DNA from: Eubacterium sp. AB3007
GTDB taxonomy: Bacteria > Bacillota > Clostridia > Peptostreptococcales > Anaerovoracaceae
Assembly: GCF_000688015.1 (NCBI RefSeq)
Contig: NZ_JIAD01000001.1
Location: 1,240,001 to 1,304,000, forward strand
Reading direction: 5' to 3'
DNA: 64,000 nt
Below the pieces are notes generated by a model. The model was given only the letters and a program-made list of their open reading frames with translations. It had not been told where the DNA came from and ran no database searches. The translations under genes and the position numbers were made by a program. Of this stretch, positions 23,501 through 33,642 are shown in pieces. Within the stretch, counting starts at the first letter, position 1. Each line of letters opens with the position of its first letter.

Positions 23501-26500
23501 GCATCAAACTGTGTGGCGTCACCTTCAAAATAGTAAACGGTATAATCTGTACACTTCTTGCCGTTTACAGTCACAGTCCCCAATTCATTGAAGTAAAGAT
23601 CCCAGTTGGATCCTCTGTCCGTATTGTTGATGCGCTGGTCTCCCACGGCAGGCATGATATCCATGACCGCCATATTCGTACGCTTGGCCTCTGACACATT
23701 GTTGATCGTCAGCTGATAATGCATGGTTCTCTGCGCATCCTGTTCATCATTGGTCAGCAAAGCGACTTTGTCTGTCCGGTATACACCTCCGTCAGAAGGA
23801 CCATACTCCGCTTTTACGCAAACCAGTTGATTGTCTGTGGCCCAGGTATTTTCATGGAAATCACCCAGATATCCATATGTGCCCTGCGTACCGAGAGCTG
23901 TCTTCAGCGCCTGTGCCCGTTCTTCCGGACAGTGGAGTGCCGTGGCGATGTTTACCAGTTCGCTCGCCCACAGACCCTCATCATCCTTGATAACGGCACC
24001 TGTGGTATTGTCACTGGTAGCAACGCCGACTTCTTTACTGGTTGTAAATGCAAAGTTCCAAATCTCGGAACCAAAATTGGTTACCGCATCAGTAACGTCC
24101 GCTGTCAGCTCGATCTCAATGGATTCACCATTTCCAACTGTACCATTGAAGGCAATATTCACATACTGGCTATCGCCAGCATAACCTGTGGTGACTGTTG
24201 GCTTTCCGGTAATGGTATCCGGTTTTTTAGTAACTTTCACGAATTCCTTGCTCGGATCCACAATAACGCCCTGTGGCAGTAGGTCAACTATGATCGGATC
24301 CGTAAAGTCGATCGGCTCTCCGGTAATGTTCTTGACCGTAAGTGTATAAGTGATTGGTTTGCCAACATCAATAGCTGTATTCGTATCCGGACCGTCTTTC
24401 GTGAACTCGATTTTTGGCGCCTTGGCACTGTCTACCAGAGTTTCGGCATCATCCTTGGCTGTCAGGGTCTTTTGCGTTTCTTTCTCACCTGTTGAAGACC
24501 ATGGCGTGTATTTCAGCATCACATCTGCATCATCTTTGATCTTGGTGACAGACTTTACAACGCCCTGTGCCGGTTTCTCCTGTTTGAATACAGTCGCTTT
24601 TGCAACGGTCTCCCCTGCAACAAAATTCTGCCCCAGTGCATAGCCTGTATCTGTCTTCAAATCCGGTGAATTGTACTCTACGTAGAAGGATTTGATCTTC
24701 TTTCCATCTGTTCCGGATGGCTTTACAGTAATATTACCTTCAGAAACGTTGACCGGATCCATCTTGTACTCGGTTCCGTCGAATGCTACAAAGGTTACAG
24801 TTGCCTCGATTGTGTAATCCTTATCCTTCTTCGCGCCTTTGAGGTAATGATCCATGCTTCCCTGACCGACGATAACCTCCGTGATGTCGTACCATTCATC
24901 AGCCAGTGTTGCATTATCAGGCGTTGCAGTCAGCCCGGAATCGTTCAGCTTATACGCATCCAATGCATAACCATTGGTAGTCGTCGGCTTCAACGTGTAA
25001 GTCAGCTCTGCTGCTTTCACAGTCAGACTATCAATCCGTTTTTGATCTACTGTTTTTTTGAGTGCGATCGACGCGTCACCTTTGTTGTTTTTGAATGTAA
25101 CGCTGTACTCTTTTTCATAATTCTTTGCCGGTACAGAGAATACCTCATAACTGACAACACGTGAATCGTCTTTGATGATACTATAATCATCATATTCTGT
25201 GCCGGTGGCAATTGCATGATCCTCCACAGCCAGATACGTCCTTCCCGGACGGATAAACTGTTCATTGGAATAGGTCGAATCCTTCGTCTTGCCTCCAATA
25301 TTCTTTTTGTTATTCTTTGTCAGTGCAGTGATCTGCTCCTCTGTCAGTGTCGTTGGTGTTCCGTCTGGAACTTCATAAACATGGAAATCAACATCCGGCT
25401 TCTGAACCTTTCCGCTGATGTCTTCCTTGTTTACAATGAGTTTCAGGTACGGAATGTTGTAGCCAGTGTAATTGTACTCCTGACCGGATTCGTGCTTGTC
25501 CCAATCGATGTCCAGAAGATACAGTGTTCTGCCGTCTGAGGATTGTTTGGTTGAAAGTTTCTCCGAACCATTATAGAGGCCCTCAAAGTCCACATATCCC
25601 TTCACATCATTGATCTCTGCCAGTGCGTAATCATACCCCGGCAGAACCAGGAACTCAGCCTTCCCATTCGCATCTGTTGTTTCATAAGGATGCCATGTAT
25701 CCCAGGTATTTCCGTTATCTGTACTGAAGTACATCTGGAACTGGGCTCCCTTAAGCTCCACAGGATTGGAAGTTCCATGGGTTCCTCCGTACTTGAGGAT
25801 CTTGACGGATGTTCCTTCGTAGTTCGGAAGAACATACTGATTATCATCTGCCTGAGGGGAGTTGAATTTGTATTGCAAATTATCGCCCGGCTTCAGATCA
25901 TCCACTCTGATTGAAGCGTTGTCTTCATCGATGGTGTATCTCTTGCCGTCTTTTTCGGGCGCCTTGACCTCATGGATAAAGACTGTCTGTTGTTCATCCT
26001 TCACAAATGGGATGATTGTTGTGTAACTGCCGTCTCCGTTGTCTGTTACTTCTGCACCTGAAATCGGTGTTTTTTCATCCGACTTCAGCACTTCAAAGGA
26101 TGCTCCGGTCAGGCCTTCTCCGGTCTCTCCATCATACTTGAATATCGTGACGCGCGCCTCAAGGCAGAGATTTGTCACATCTACAGAGACATCTTTTCCG
26201 TCCTTCGGAATGACAATCTTGTAATAACCCTTGAATTTCCCGCTCGTTTCAGGATCGATTTTCTTATTGCCGACCTGTACACTCTGAAGCAGATAACCTG
26301 CTGCTGTCTTTTCCTTCAGATAGTAGGTCGCTCCCTGGCTGAGATCTTCAAAGACCGCTTTGGTTTTTTTCGCTTTCGGAATTTCACCGCCATCAGCTTT
26401 ACCCGTAGCCTTAATTGGATTTCCCGGTACGATCTTACCTTCTGAATCCAGAAGTTCGAATTCAAAGCTGTAATCTCTGGCAGGTATTTTACCGAAATCA

Positions 26501-29500
26501 ACCGTCTTGTCGATCAGCATCTTGACTTTCGGCATGTCCTTGAAAGTCAGCAGTCCTGTGCCGCCTGCGACACTGTTAACCGTGTACTTGTCAGATTCAG
26601 CGATCCGCAGATCCAGTCCGCCGGTCATAACGATGGTCTGTGCCGCAGGATCAGGAAGATCATAATGTGCCGGCGCTTTTGTCTCTTCTACATAGTAGAT
26701 GCCTGGGTTGATCTTAACATTACTGAAGGTGCTATCATCTATCGTGATCGATCCGTCAGTTCCGGTCGTGACCTTGCCGCGGCTGATCCATGCACTGTCT
26801 GAGGCTGAGAATTCAGGAACAGTATATTCACCGCTGATCTTATCAAAGGCATGGTAATAAACTGCAAATTCAGCACCTGACAAAGCTGTGCCCTTCTGGG
26901 CGTCTTTCTTCTCCAGCTTTATTTTGACAGTTTCAAGATTCGGTGCCTTCAAAGCAAAGGCTTTATTATACTCTTTCTTTTTGATGACTTTCTCATGCAG
27001 TTTCGAACCATCCAGGCTGCTGGTTCCGTTCGGTTTCGTCTCGGTTGTGTAGCTGACCGGATATCCCGTGCCGTTTACCAGATTCTTAAAGTCCGGATAC
27101 TGCGCCATGAAGAGTTGCTTGAAGTACTCGTTTGTAAATCCATCTGGTCCTTTCGTCTCAGATAGAGTAAACGTGGTATCAGCCGGAAGTTCTGTGAAGA
27201 CAGCCTCACCGTCTCTGTTGGTTTTTGCAGTCTTGCTGTAAGCTGTACCTTCTTTCTTGTCCAGCTTGAACTCCGCCTGCAACGAAATGGCTTTTCCACT
27301 CATATCCGTCTTTGTGATGGTCATCTTCGGTTTGGACGGACTGTATGTAGTGAAGGTTTGTGTTCTGTCGGACACGACCACGTTGAAATGGAATGCCAAT
27401 GATTTATCCTGGACGCCAGTATACTTCTCAGGATAGAAGTTCTCGTAGCCAGTCGCAGGATTTGTCATATACGCCCTGTATTCTCCCGGGTCCAGGCCAT
27501 TATTAAAATGATAGCCGTTGCCGTCTGTCTTGAACGTTCCTGTTCCGCTGGTTGATTCTTTGTTCGTAGCAGGATTCCATGGCACCCATTCCCATTTCTG
27601 TATATTCGCATTATAATTATACTTCTCCAGCGCGAATGTTACCTGCTTAGAAACGAACAGGGACGGATTATTTTCACGACTTGTTTCCAGATCATCATGA
27701 AGCTGCTCATACCCAACCTGCTCTGGATCATATCCGAAATGACGCAGTACGACAGAATTGTCGATCGTAAGGTAGTCTACGATAGCCATGGACTGATGCT
27801 CGTTATCCTTGTAGTCGAGTCTCCGGCTGTCCTGATCGCAGAAATCTGAAGAGTATCCGCCATGATCACCTGTTTTTTCAATATCGGGTACTGCATATTT
27901 ATCATTTCCAAGATAAAGTGACCTCGGAGCAAATGTGATCTGCATATTATGCTTATGCAGATCCAGTTCATATTTGGAAGAACTGGACACCTCAACCAGT
28001 GTTGCATTGAGCGTGAAGGTTCCTTTGATTCTGGTACGGTGGCCCTGCGCATCCTCGATTGGTTTTCCGTCCGGGCCAACAACATACGGATAGGTCACAT
28101 CATATCCGGAATCAGATGCACTTTTGAATGTAATGACCTGATCCCAGGTGTCTGGATACATTCTTTCAAGTTTATCAAAGATCGCCCACGCATCCATGCT
28201 GCGGGAAACACCATATCCTGTGGTGTGATTGCCGGTAAAGTCATCATTTTCATCACCAGTGGTAATGGTATCAAGGAGAAGCACCTCCTGATCATTCTGG
28301 GGATTATCCTTATCCACTTTTACTGCATACAACCTAAAGGTGGCGTTTGGCATCAGTGCAAAATCACTTCTAACCAATTGTTCCCTTGGTTTACGTGCAG
28401 TTTCCTTATCCGATTTCTGCCTCCACTTGTTAAACTCGATAAACGCCCAGTTTTCTGTGCCGTCTCCAGGCCCCTGGAGCGGATCATCAAGTACAGTGTG
28501 TGGATTGATTGCATTGATCTCGAGTCCTATATCACCGTTTTCTTGTTTGTAGACCTTACCGCTGGTCTTGTTGGTATAATTCGTGTCTTCGGCTGTGAAA
28601 AGCACATGATTCTTTGACTCAATAATCCTGTATCCTGTTGGTGCTTTTGTTTCCACCAACCAGTAAACAATATTATTTGCATATTCCAGAATATCAGTCT
28701 GGAACTCGCCTTTCTGCGGCTCGTCATTGTGAATCCATGTGCCGGATGTATACTCTCCAACCACGGTACAGTTCGCTGCATCAAAAGCGAGCTCTCCCGC
28801 TGTTGTTCCTTCAGGCAGAACCTGTTTATACAGTGTGAAGTTGGCACCGTCAAGTTTTTCACCGGTATATTCATCCTTCTTGGTCACATGAATCTGTGTC
28901 CAGGGAATCACATTGTCAATCTCACCGGTATACTTCGGTGTTGTTGTAGATACGAGCGCCGCTTTGCTCAGTTTGTTGACCTGTGTTTCTGTAAGAGACT
29001 CAGGACAGTTGCCCTGTGCGTCAGTCTGCAGATAATCCCCCTGCACCGGTCGCATGTACTTGTACTCCGGTCTGTCCGGTACACTGACTTCTATAGCAAC
29101 AAAACCGTCTGCCGAGTACTCAAGTTCCCCGAAGGATACTTCACCATCTTTGTCCGTGGTATCCTTGTCAATATAGGTATATGTACCATCTCCGTTGTTC
29201 CTGTACAGAGCAATAACTGCCCCCTCCAGTTCATACTTTAGGTCTGTCAGTTCATTCTCACGTGCGTCATAATACATTTTGACCACATCAACGGACAGAT
29301 ACTGATGGTTCTCCACAAAGCCAGCGTCGGCTATACCTCCGAGGACCATCTGCGGATGTTTACTTGAAAGGAAGTTCTTTGTATAGAAATGGTCTGCCTG
29401 TTTTCCGGTATAAACTTCCTTTACAACATAGCTGATCGTGCTTCCGTTAGCATCATAGACCGGTAGATTCCTGAATGTCGCCTTTCCACCATTGGCGGTG

Positions 29501-32500
29501 TTGGCATAAGTCACCCGGGATCCTGTCGGTTTTCCCTCAGCATTTGCTTTGTAGACTTCCATGCGGAATCCTGCGAGACTGCCTGGGGCCGTCACTTCCT
29601 TGTTCTCCGCGTCAAAGAGCTTCTTCGTGACTTCAAGATTTCCCCTGTTGTAAATATTGATAACATCGACGGGCAGCAGGCTATCCTGCCTGTCAGAAGG
29701 CTTCGTTACAGTATACGGACCGAAATAGAACTTTCCACCCGCAGACACACCTTTGTCCTGATACAACTCCGGATGCTGGTCAGGATAAACAACTGTATCA
29801 AGCTTTGTGTCTTCATGCAGATAATATTCACCCTTTGGAAGGCTGACTTCTGATATTCCATCTGCCTTGATCGTAACAGGCTTGTCACCGACTTTGTATG
29901 GTTCAAATGCATCCCCGTTTTTCATATAGATTGAGAAGGTAATGCCGGAAAGGCTGCTGGCCTGCTGGTCCGAATCATTTACATCCTTAACCTTCTTCGT
30001 CACACGGATCTTCTTATAAGGCGTATCCTTGAAAGTAAATGTAAGGTCCTCAGATGTCACTTTTGTTCCATCTGCCTTAAGGACTACAAAGTTGCCCTTA
30101 TCATCCATGCCAACTTTCCAGCCCCTGGTATCGATCTTCCGGACATTTTCATTGTTTTCTTTATCCAGATAATAGCCTGTTGGGACGTCGGTCTCTGTAA
30201 TAGTATATTCCTTACCGAGCTCGATTGGCAACTTCGCCTCTGCACTGTCAGATGATGTAATATGCTTTGGCTCTGTCCCTTCCGCTGAAACGTCAAATTT
30301 GGCATTGGCAAGCTGCTCGTCGGTCAGTTTATCTTTCTTGATGATCCCGATCACGATCTCCTGCTTGATATTGTAAGATACAGGAGTCAGCTTGCTGCTG
30401 GTGCCATCCTGGAAGGATCCTACCGTCACAGCAGGTGTCTTGGTTCCGTTGATAGAGATCTCCGTATCTGTGATCCAGGTATACCCTTCGTCCGGATTCT
30501 GCTCTACTACATAGTAGGTGTATTTCTTCCCCTCCGCGTTAATAGACAGTAAATCACTGAATTTACATTTGCCGTCTGACCCTGTAGTCTTTGGATTACC
30601 AACGAGTTCAGCGGCGGAGCCCTCCGCTACACGATAAAGCTGGAACGCCTTGCCGCTCTGATTCTGCGGAGTATATTTCCCTGAAGACTGATTGACCACT
30701 ACTTTCTTCTTGGTCAACTCAATGAAACCGGACTTGAGATTCTTCATGACGATGGTATCCTCACCATCCGCCGGTGTGATCGAATCTGAAGTCACCTTCT
30801 GCTTTGGTTTTTCGCCTTTCAGGCCATAGTAGCCTTCCGGAAGGTCTTCGACAAAGCGATACATCAGTTTCTGTTTCTGATTATCGACTTCATCGACTTG
30901 AATCGAAGTGGATCCGTTTTTATCAATACTGTGACCAACGGTGCCAACATTTCTCCATTTGTCATCTCCCTCATTTTCTGCTTTGGTTTGCAGCATAAAG
31001 GCCTTATCAAACGTCCTGAAGTCGTCCGTTACATCCTTAAAATTGGTTGGATCGGAAACAGTACTGTACTGTTTCTGAAGCTTGATCACTGTCTTGTTTA
31101 AGTGATTCTTTACCTGAATTGCTGCTTCCGCAGTGTTGTTTTCTGTAACCTTAACCTCTTTGACTTCGTCTGATTTAACATAGCCATCCGGAGCAGAGAT
31201 TTCCCACAGATAATAAATCCCGGGAACCAAACGTCTGAACGTCGCGTTACCAGAGTTGTCCGTATCTGCCTCTTCGATCAGTTGGGTGTGCTGACGGTCT
31301 TTATATAAACCGAACTTCGCACCGGAAACCGGAAGTTCATTGTTGGAGTCATCGGTCTTATGAACTTTGATTTCACCAAGTCTTTCTTTATTGTTGAAGG
31401 CAACAGTTGCCTTCCCTTTTTCATTTACAGTAACTGTCTTCGGATTATCTCCAACAGCCTCTGTACACGCCGGCGTTCCGGTTTCCTGAATCTTATAGGT
31501 CCCGGCATCGAGATAGAATGCAATCTTACCGTCATCACCGTTTGTATTTGACGCATCTGCACCAGGATCGATGGTTACCTTGTTTCCACTGATCTCATGG
31601 TACTTGTCGTTGGAATCTTTCCAATATATTGTTGCCGGTGTTGTTCCGTCTTCTTCAAAGACTTTAAATGTTGCTGGCCCGGATACAGGCGCTTTGACGG
31701 AAGATGTATAGAGTTTCTTCTGTTCATCATCAAAATTGACAATGTATTTTTCGATTGTGATATGACCTGGTTCTATATACGCAGGAATCTCTGTCTTTCC
31801 GTCGTCCTGTGTTTCCTTCGCGTCCTGTCCAAGTAACTGATAATCGATTTTACCTAAATTGCTGGAATCCGCTGTGGTCTTAGCAGCATTTTCATGGTAC
31901 CAAACCATGAACTTGCTGTAATCATAGACCATATCTACGTTATATTGCGAGAAGGCCGGAGCATTCTCTGCGACTTCATTATCATTTTTTCCTACGACAG
32001 CATATGGCAGATCCACAGGCTGCCCGCTCTTCACACTGATTGCTTTCGGCTCCCCGCTTTCGTCAGCTGAAGTGCCATCTTTAAAGATATAACCTTTCTC
32101 ATAAGGAGTAACTGTAATAGCCTGTGCTTCCAGCGTCCCCCCGTTGTGCAGTTTCAGTTCTGGCGTATCTGTCAGTTGAATATCATCAGCAAACGGAGCA
32201 CGTCCGTTTCTGACATAGACGTTCTTATCTTCCGTCGGAGCTGCTGACTCCCCCTCACCTACCTTTAATCCGTACTTCACGAGATAGTGAACGGTTACTG
32301 TTCCATGATCTTTATCTATGGTATATGCTTTTGCACCATCATAAGGAGACTTTGTCAGCATCCATTCATCCGGTGTTGACAAAGTAATGTTCTCTGTAGT
32401 ATCTGTGACCGTTTTGGAATACTTCTTTGGCGGAACAGACTCGTCCTCATCTATGCGCACATTAAAATCAGCACTGAACGTCACCTCTGCTTCCGGGAGA

Positions 32501-33342
32501 ACCGCACCGTCAGGCAGTTCTCCGTTTCCGGAAATCCTGGTGTTGATATCAAGATTCACGGAATTACTGTTGGTCGCATCTCTGGTTCTCTTCTTCAGCA
32601 CGATTTCCCAGATGTTGTTAGCAGCATCGATCTGAGAATATGATTCAATATCTGTATCTTTAGGACCGGTAATTCTCACCTGTCGTACTTCACCCGTGCC
32701 AGGAATCGTTACCTGCGGCAGTTTCAGTTTAACTGTGATGTTTTCCCACTGGGTGAACATCGGCTCCTGATTTTGTCCGTCATACTTGTAGAAGGCAGAC
32801 TGATACATAGTAGCATCAACGTTGTACTTAATCAAATCGCCGGCTTCCGCAGTATCCTTGTTGTCTGTCAGTGAAACCTTGAAAGTCTTAGCCTTTCCGT
32901 TTGGGCCGTAGTTCTCTTCAGCTTTCTCCTCAGGCGAAAGACCTTCTGATCTGGCAGCATCTTTCTTCGCCTCGGACCTTTTTGCTGCCGGAGAAGCCTT
33001 TTTCACTTTTTTCTTCACAGGCGCGGATACATCGGTGTCTTTTTCTGCATCTTTCGGTGCAGGCGTTGTGTCGATCGTATTCTTGACCTGCTGATCGTCA
33101 TTCTCTTGGGTCTGCTCCTTCTCAGGTTCCTCTACATCGTCATTGCCCCGTGCATCCTCTGACTGGTTGACCGTCTCTTCAGTGGATGTCACTGCTTCGG
33201 GCTGTGAAGCATCAGTTGTGGCAAATGCCTGATATGGCATCATACTGATCGTCATTGTTATGGCGAGTAACTGTACAAGAAAACGATACCTCATACTGTT
33301 CTTGTTCTTGTTCTTGTTCTTGTTCTTGTTCTTGTAATTCAT
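20578..33342 (-). CDS. Giant Cna-B/SpaA-repeat surface protein (4254 aa)
   Basis: The N-terminus MNYKNKNKNKN comes from a hexanucleotide repeat. Then come a signal peptide (about 17-41, ending QAFA), an acidic/Lys-rich linker (to about 140), a head region (about 150-520), and a long series of Cna-B/SpaA-type modules (about 525-2960). The modules begin with strands such as GEIKVHKTDDSNNELPVSG, IHVTKKDEYTGEKLDGANF or VTIFKYDGETGEGLTGASF and end with YYLWEISAPDGY-type strands that carry the Glu needed for Lys-Asn isopeptide bonds. A DUF11-like part (KIEFTKDGPDTNTAIDVGKP, about 2975-3100), an SdrD-B-like part (VGGDVWIDADSDGWQNDG, about 3400) and further Cna-B repeats (about 3590-4200, LEVKKNWEDTDD) follow. 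The end is TRTRTGDNTPF, a hydrophobic helix and RRRR: a wall-sorting-like signal without LPxTG. It is probably a fibrous adhesin. The ligand is unknown. Confidence 0.92.
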   Translation of the reverse strand: MNYKNKNKNKNKNKNSMRYRFLVQLLAITMTISMMPYQAFATTDASQPEAVTSTEETVNQSEDARGNDDVEEPEKEQTQENDDQQVKNTIDTTPAPKDAEKDTDVSAPVKKKVKKASPAAKRSEAKKDAARSEGLSPEEKAEENYGPNGKAKTFKVSLTDNKDTAEAGDLIKYNVDATMYQSAFYKYDGQNQEPMFTQWENITVKLKLPQVTIPGTGEVRQVRITGPKDTDIESYSQIDAANNIWEIVLKKRTRDATNSNSVNLDINTRISGNGELPDGAVLPEAEVTFSADFNVRIDEDESVPPKKYSKTVTDTTENITLSTPDEWMLTKSPYDGAKAYTIDKDHGTVTVHYLVKYGLKVGEGESAAPTEDKNVYVRNGRAPFADDIQLTDTPELKLHNGGTLEAQAITVTPYEKGYIFKDGTSADESGEPKAISVKSGQPVDLPYAVVGKNDNEVAENAPAFSQYNVDMVYDYSKFMVWYHENAAKTTADSSNLGKIDYQLLGQDAKETQDDGKTEIPAYIEPGHITIEKYIVNFDDEQKKLYTSSVKAPVSGPATFKVFEEDGTTPATIYWKDSNDKYHEISGNKVTIDPGADASNTNGDDGKIAFYLDAGTYKIQETGTPACTEAVGDNPKTVTVNEKGKATVAFNNKERLGEIKVHKTDDSNNELPVSGAKFGLYKDRQHTQLIEEADTDNSGNATFRRLVPGIYYLWEISAPDGYVKSDEVKEVKVTENNTAEAAIQVKNHLNKTVIKLQKQYSTVSDPTNFKDVTDDFRTFDKAFMLQTKAENEGDDKWRNVGTVGHSIDKNGSTSIQVDEVDNQKQKLMYRFVEDLPEGYYGLKGEKPKQKVTSDSITPADGEDTIVMKNLKSGFIELTKKKVVVNQSSGKYTPQNQSGKAFQLYRVAEGSAAELVGNPKTTGSDGKCKFSDLLSINAEGKKYTYYVVEQNPDEGYTWITDTEISINGTKTPAVTVGSFQDGTSSKLTPVSYNIKQEIVIGIIKKDKLTDEQLANAKFDVSAEGTEPKHITSSDSAEAKLPIELGKEYTITETDVPTGYYLDKENNENVRKIDTRGWKVGMDDKGNFVVLKADGTKVTSEDLTFTFKDTPYKKIRVTKKVKDVNDSDQQASSLSGITFSIYMKNGDAFEPYKVGDKPVTIKADGISEVSLPKGEYYLHEDTKLDTVVYPDQHPELYQDKGVSAGGKFYFGPYTVTKPSDRQDSLLPVDVINIYNRGNLEVTKKLFDAENKEVTAPGSLAGFRMEVYKANAEGKPTGSRVTYANTANGGKATFRNLPVYDANGSTISYVVKEVYTGKQADHFYTKNFLSSKHPQMVLGGIADAGFVENHQYLSVDVVKMYYDARENELTDLKYELEGAVIALYRNNGDGTYTYIDKDTTDKDGEVSFGELEYSADGFVAIEVSVPDRPEYKYMRPVQGDYLQTDAQGNCPESLTETQVNKLSKAALVSTTTPKYTGEIDNVIPWTQIHVTKKDEYTGEKLDGANFTLYKQVLPEGTTAGELAFDAANCTVVGEYTSGTWIHNDEPQKGEFQTDILEYANNIVYWLVETKAPTGYRIIESKNHVLFTAEDTNYTNKTSGKVYKQENGDIGLEINAINPHTVLDDPLQGPGDGTENWAFIEFNKWRQKSDKETARKPREQLVRSDFALMPNATFRLYAVKVDKDNPQNDQEVLLLDTITTGDENDDFTGNHTTGYGVSRSMDAWAIFDKLERMYPDTWDQVITFKSASDSGYDVTYPYVVGPDGKPIEDAQGHRTRIKGTFTLNATLVEVSSSSKYELDLHKHNMQITFAPRSLYLGNDKYAVPDIEKTGDHGGYSSDFCDQDSRRLDYKDNEHQSMAIVDYLTIDNSVVLRHFGYDPEQVGYEQLHDDLETSRENNPSLFVSKQVTFALEKYNYNANIQKWEWVPWNPATNKESTSGTGTFKTDGNGYHFNNGLDPGEYRAYMTNPATGYENFYPEKYTGVQDKSLAFHFNVVVSDRTQTFTTYSPSKPKMTITKTDMSGKAISLQAEFKLDKKEGTAYSKTAKTNRDGEAVFTELPADTTFTLSETKGPDGFTNEYFKQLFMAQYPDFKNLVNGTGYPVSYTTETKPNGTSSLDGSKLHEKVIKKKEYNKAFALKAPNLETVKIKLEKKDAQKGTALSGAEFAVYYHAFDKISGEYTVPEFSASDSAWISRGKVTTGTDGSITIDDSTFSNVKINPGIYYVEETKAPAHYDLPDPAAQTIVMTGGLDLRIAESDKYTVNSVAGGTGLLTFKDMPKVKMLIDKTVDFGKIPARDYSFEFELLDSEGKIVPGNPIKATGKADGGEIPKAKKTKAVFEDLSQGATYYLKEKTAAGYLLQSVQVGNKKIDPETSGKFKGYYKIVIPKDGKDVSVDVTNLCLEARVTIFKYDGETGEGLTGASFEVLKSDEKTPISGAEVTDNGDGSYTTIIPFVKDEQQTVFIHEVKAPEKDGKRYTIDEDNASIRVDDLKPGDNLQYKFNSPQADDNQYVLPNYEGTSVKILKYGGTHGTSNPVELKGAQFQMYFSTDNGNTWDTWHPYETTDANGKAEFLVLPGYDYALAEINDVKGYVDFEGLYNGSEKLSTKQSSDGRTLYLLDIDWDKHESGQEYNYTGYNIPYLKLIVNKEDISGKVQKPDVDFHVYEVPDGTPTTLTEEQITALTKNNKKNIGGKTKDSTYSNEQFIRPGRTYLAVEDHAIATGTEYDDYSIIKDDSRVVSYEVFSVPAKNYEKEYSVTFKNNKGDASIALKKTVDQKRIDSLTVKAAELTYTLKPTTTNGYALDAYKLNDSGLTATPDNATLADEWYDITEVIVGQGSMDHYLKGAKKDKDYTIEATVTFVAFDGTEYKMDPVNVSEGNITVKPSGTDGKKIKSFYVEYNSPDLKTDTGYALGQNFVAGETVAKATVFKQEKPAQGVVKSVTKIKDDADVMLKYTPWSSTGEKETQKTLTAKDDAETLVDSAKAPKIEFTKDGPDTNTAIDVGKPITYTLTVKNITGEPIDFTDPIIVDLLPQGVIVDPSKEFVKVTKKPDTITGKPTVTTGYAGDSQYVNIAFNGTVGNGESIEIELTADVTDAVTNFGSEIWNFAFTTSKEVGVATSDNTTGAVIKDDEGLWASELVNIATALHCPEERAQALKTALGTQGTYGYLGDFHENTWATDNQLVCVKAEYGPSDGGVYRTDKVALLTNDEQDAQRTMHYQLTINNVSEAKRTNMAVMDIMPAVGDQRINNTDRGSNWDLYFNELGTVTVNGKKCTDYTVYYFEGDATQFDADTITDIVNESKRGCPAGWRTDKPAKPTAFIVAFAYDPSDETAVTDDKTVVLEGNKSVQIEYTAKIDYIANPEDLNKIVFTNAANDFNFGYSTFSPPSTADKAKEYDPLGSNVVEVTIAPPKVKVGGDVWIDADSDGWQNDGEQSWYLSFDVVKQLLKDLNVKLNTSNQRNFAVTDVTQGTIKQTGSDPDNYGIAHFEFDDLTAAKLRSKSTDLDDLKNWINDKSGDEAGKLIGKNPYTYNMNMVYSGSTFTKTKNNVDPRGSYIPGKIPGDDQKDDNFVTRRGNYQTEQFFLHQTADVFDMTKDNGYNLLRSLKLTKVSQSSGEALEGAEFTIYGPFDHGTGTKASKKLSDDDIVAKLTTDSDGKISKDDLFFFKEYVIVETKPADGHSIEGAKAEGTNITKLGEGKWLLKVPAADYVPSGDEITDQVIVRDPGNIEVEVDKIWDDDEDAYGTRPESIQATIYTDEACTKQAKYADGKVAESKTLDAGNDWKAVWKELPRYQAVEGAEAEEITYYVKETDSQGRELSGYNVRTKSVKDKDNGNQKLTITNTPISTSLEVKKNWEDTDDLAAQVKAVTFRVEQSSDGETWTPATVKGKEITLTIERKQGEKMGTATKDGLPAYDAGNKPLTYRAVEISITIDGKTLEVKDGKVGPYEVTEAHMPGEDESAENATATDLSEITNTMIPTKFSVEKSFVDDTFDFNKNIKSITVMLQRKSGEADWDDVETFDLTAHGDWKHTWTGLQKLDGEGNAYEYRAIEVSYTTKQGQTVAVDYESGDKTTGTIGAFTYTSSTEGTEEEGFTTYIENRPLKGSLEVSKVWKGSDGAKVPDSLTISLKAVVNGKEVNLRGIPKSVELNKANGWTDDTTWAELPVYYTDGSKISYLLTEAGKGKYTAAYKVYYDGNVIRKGAGKSLSVNVYANDTVEAEYTNTLTPPPTRTRTGDNTPFLPFLLSAQISLAVLLLLIYRRRRAVS
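33298..33336 (-). repeat. Hexanucleotide repeat in the giant gene's N-terminus
   Basis: CTTGTT is repeated from 33301 to 33330 and a partial unit continues to 33336. On the coding strand this is AACAAG, giving Asn-Lys repeats before the signal peptide. Copy-number change would alter the n-region length without a frameshift. Confidence 0.9.
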
Positions 33343-33453
33343 CTTAACACACCCTATCCTTAATCAATGTTTTCTATTGATATACGAATCAAAAAACTTC
33401 CAGGTTATAGAAGTAAGTTCCGACTATAACTGTATAACAAAAAATATATAACG

Positions 33454-33462
33454 ATTATACCA
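33454..33462 (-). promoter_or_regulatory. Extended -10 promoter of the 4254-aa gene
   Basis: Minus strand TGGTATAAT (TATAAT at 33459-33454), no good -35, about 110 bp before the ATG. The remainder of the 33343-33642 gap holds only this promoter and the terminator of the upstream gene, plus a small AGTAAC/GTTACT hairpin at 33539-33560. Confidence 0.5.
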
Positions 33463-33577
33463 TATAAACATGTCTTGTGTCTCGCTTTAATCTATTATTT
33501 TGAGGAATAATTAGCCGCTTCACTATACTACAGTACCTCAGTAACAGTTCCCCCGTTACTTTAAACTACATCATCAA

Positions 33578-33607
33578 AAGAAAGAGGCCTTAAAAGACCT
33601 CTTTCTT
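33578..33607 (-). terminator. Terminator of the 3198-aa surface protein gene
   Basis: AAGAAAGAGG-loop-CCTCTTTCTT hairpin 36 bp past the stop codon at 33643. Confidence 0.75.
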
Positions 33608-33642
33608 ATCCGGAATATTCCTGTTAGTATATGCGTACTTGA

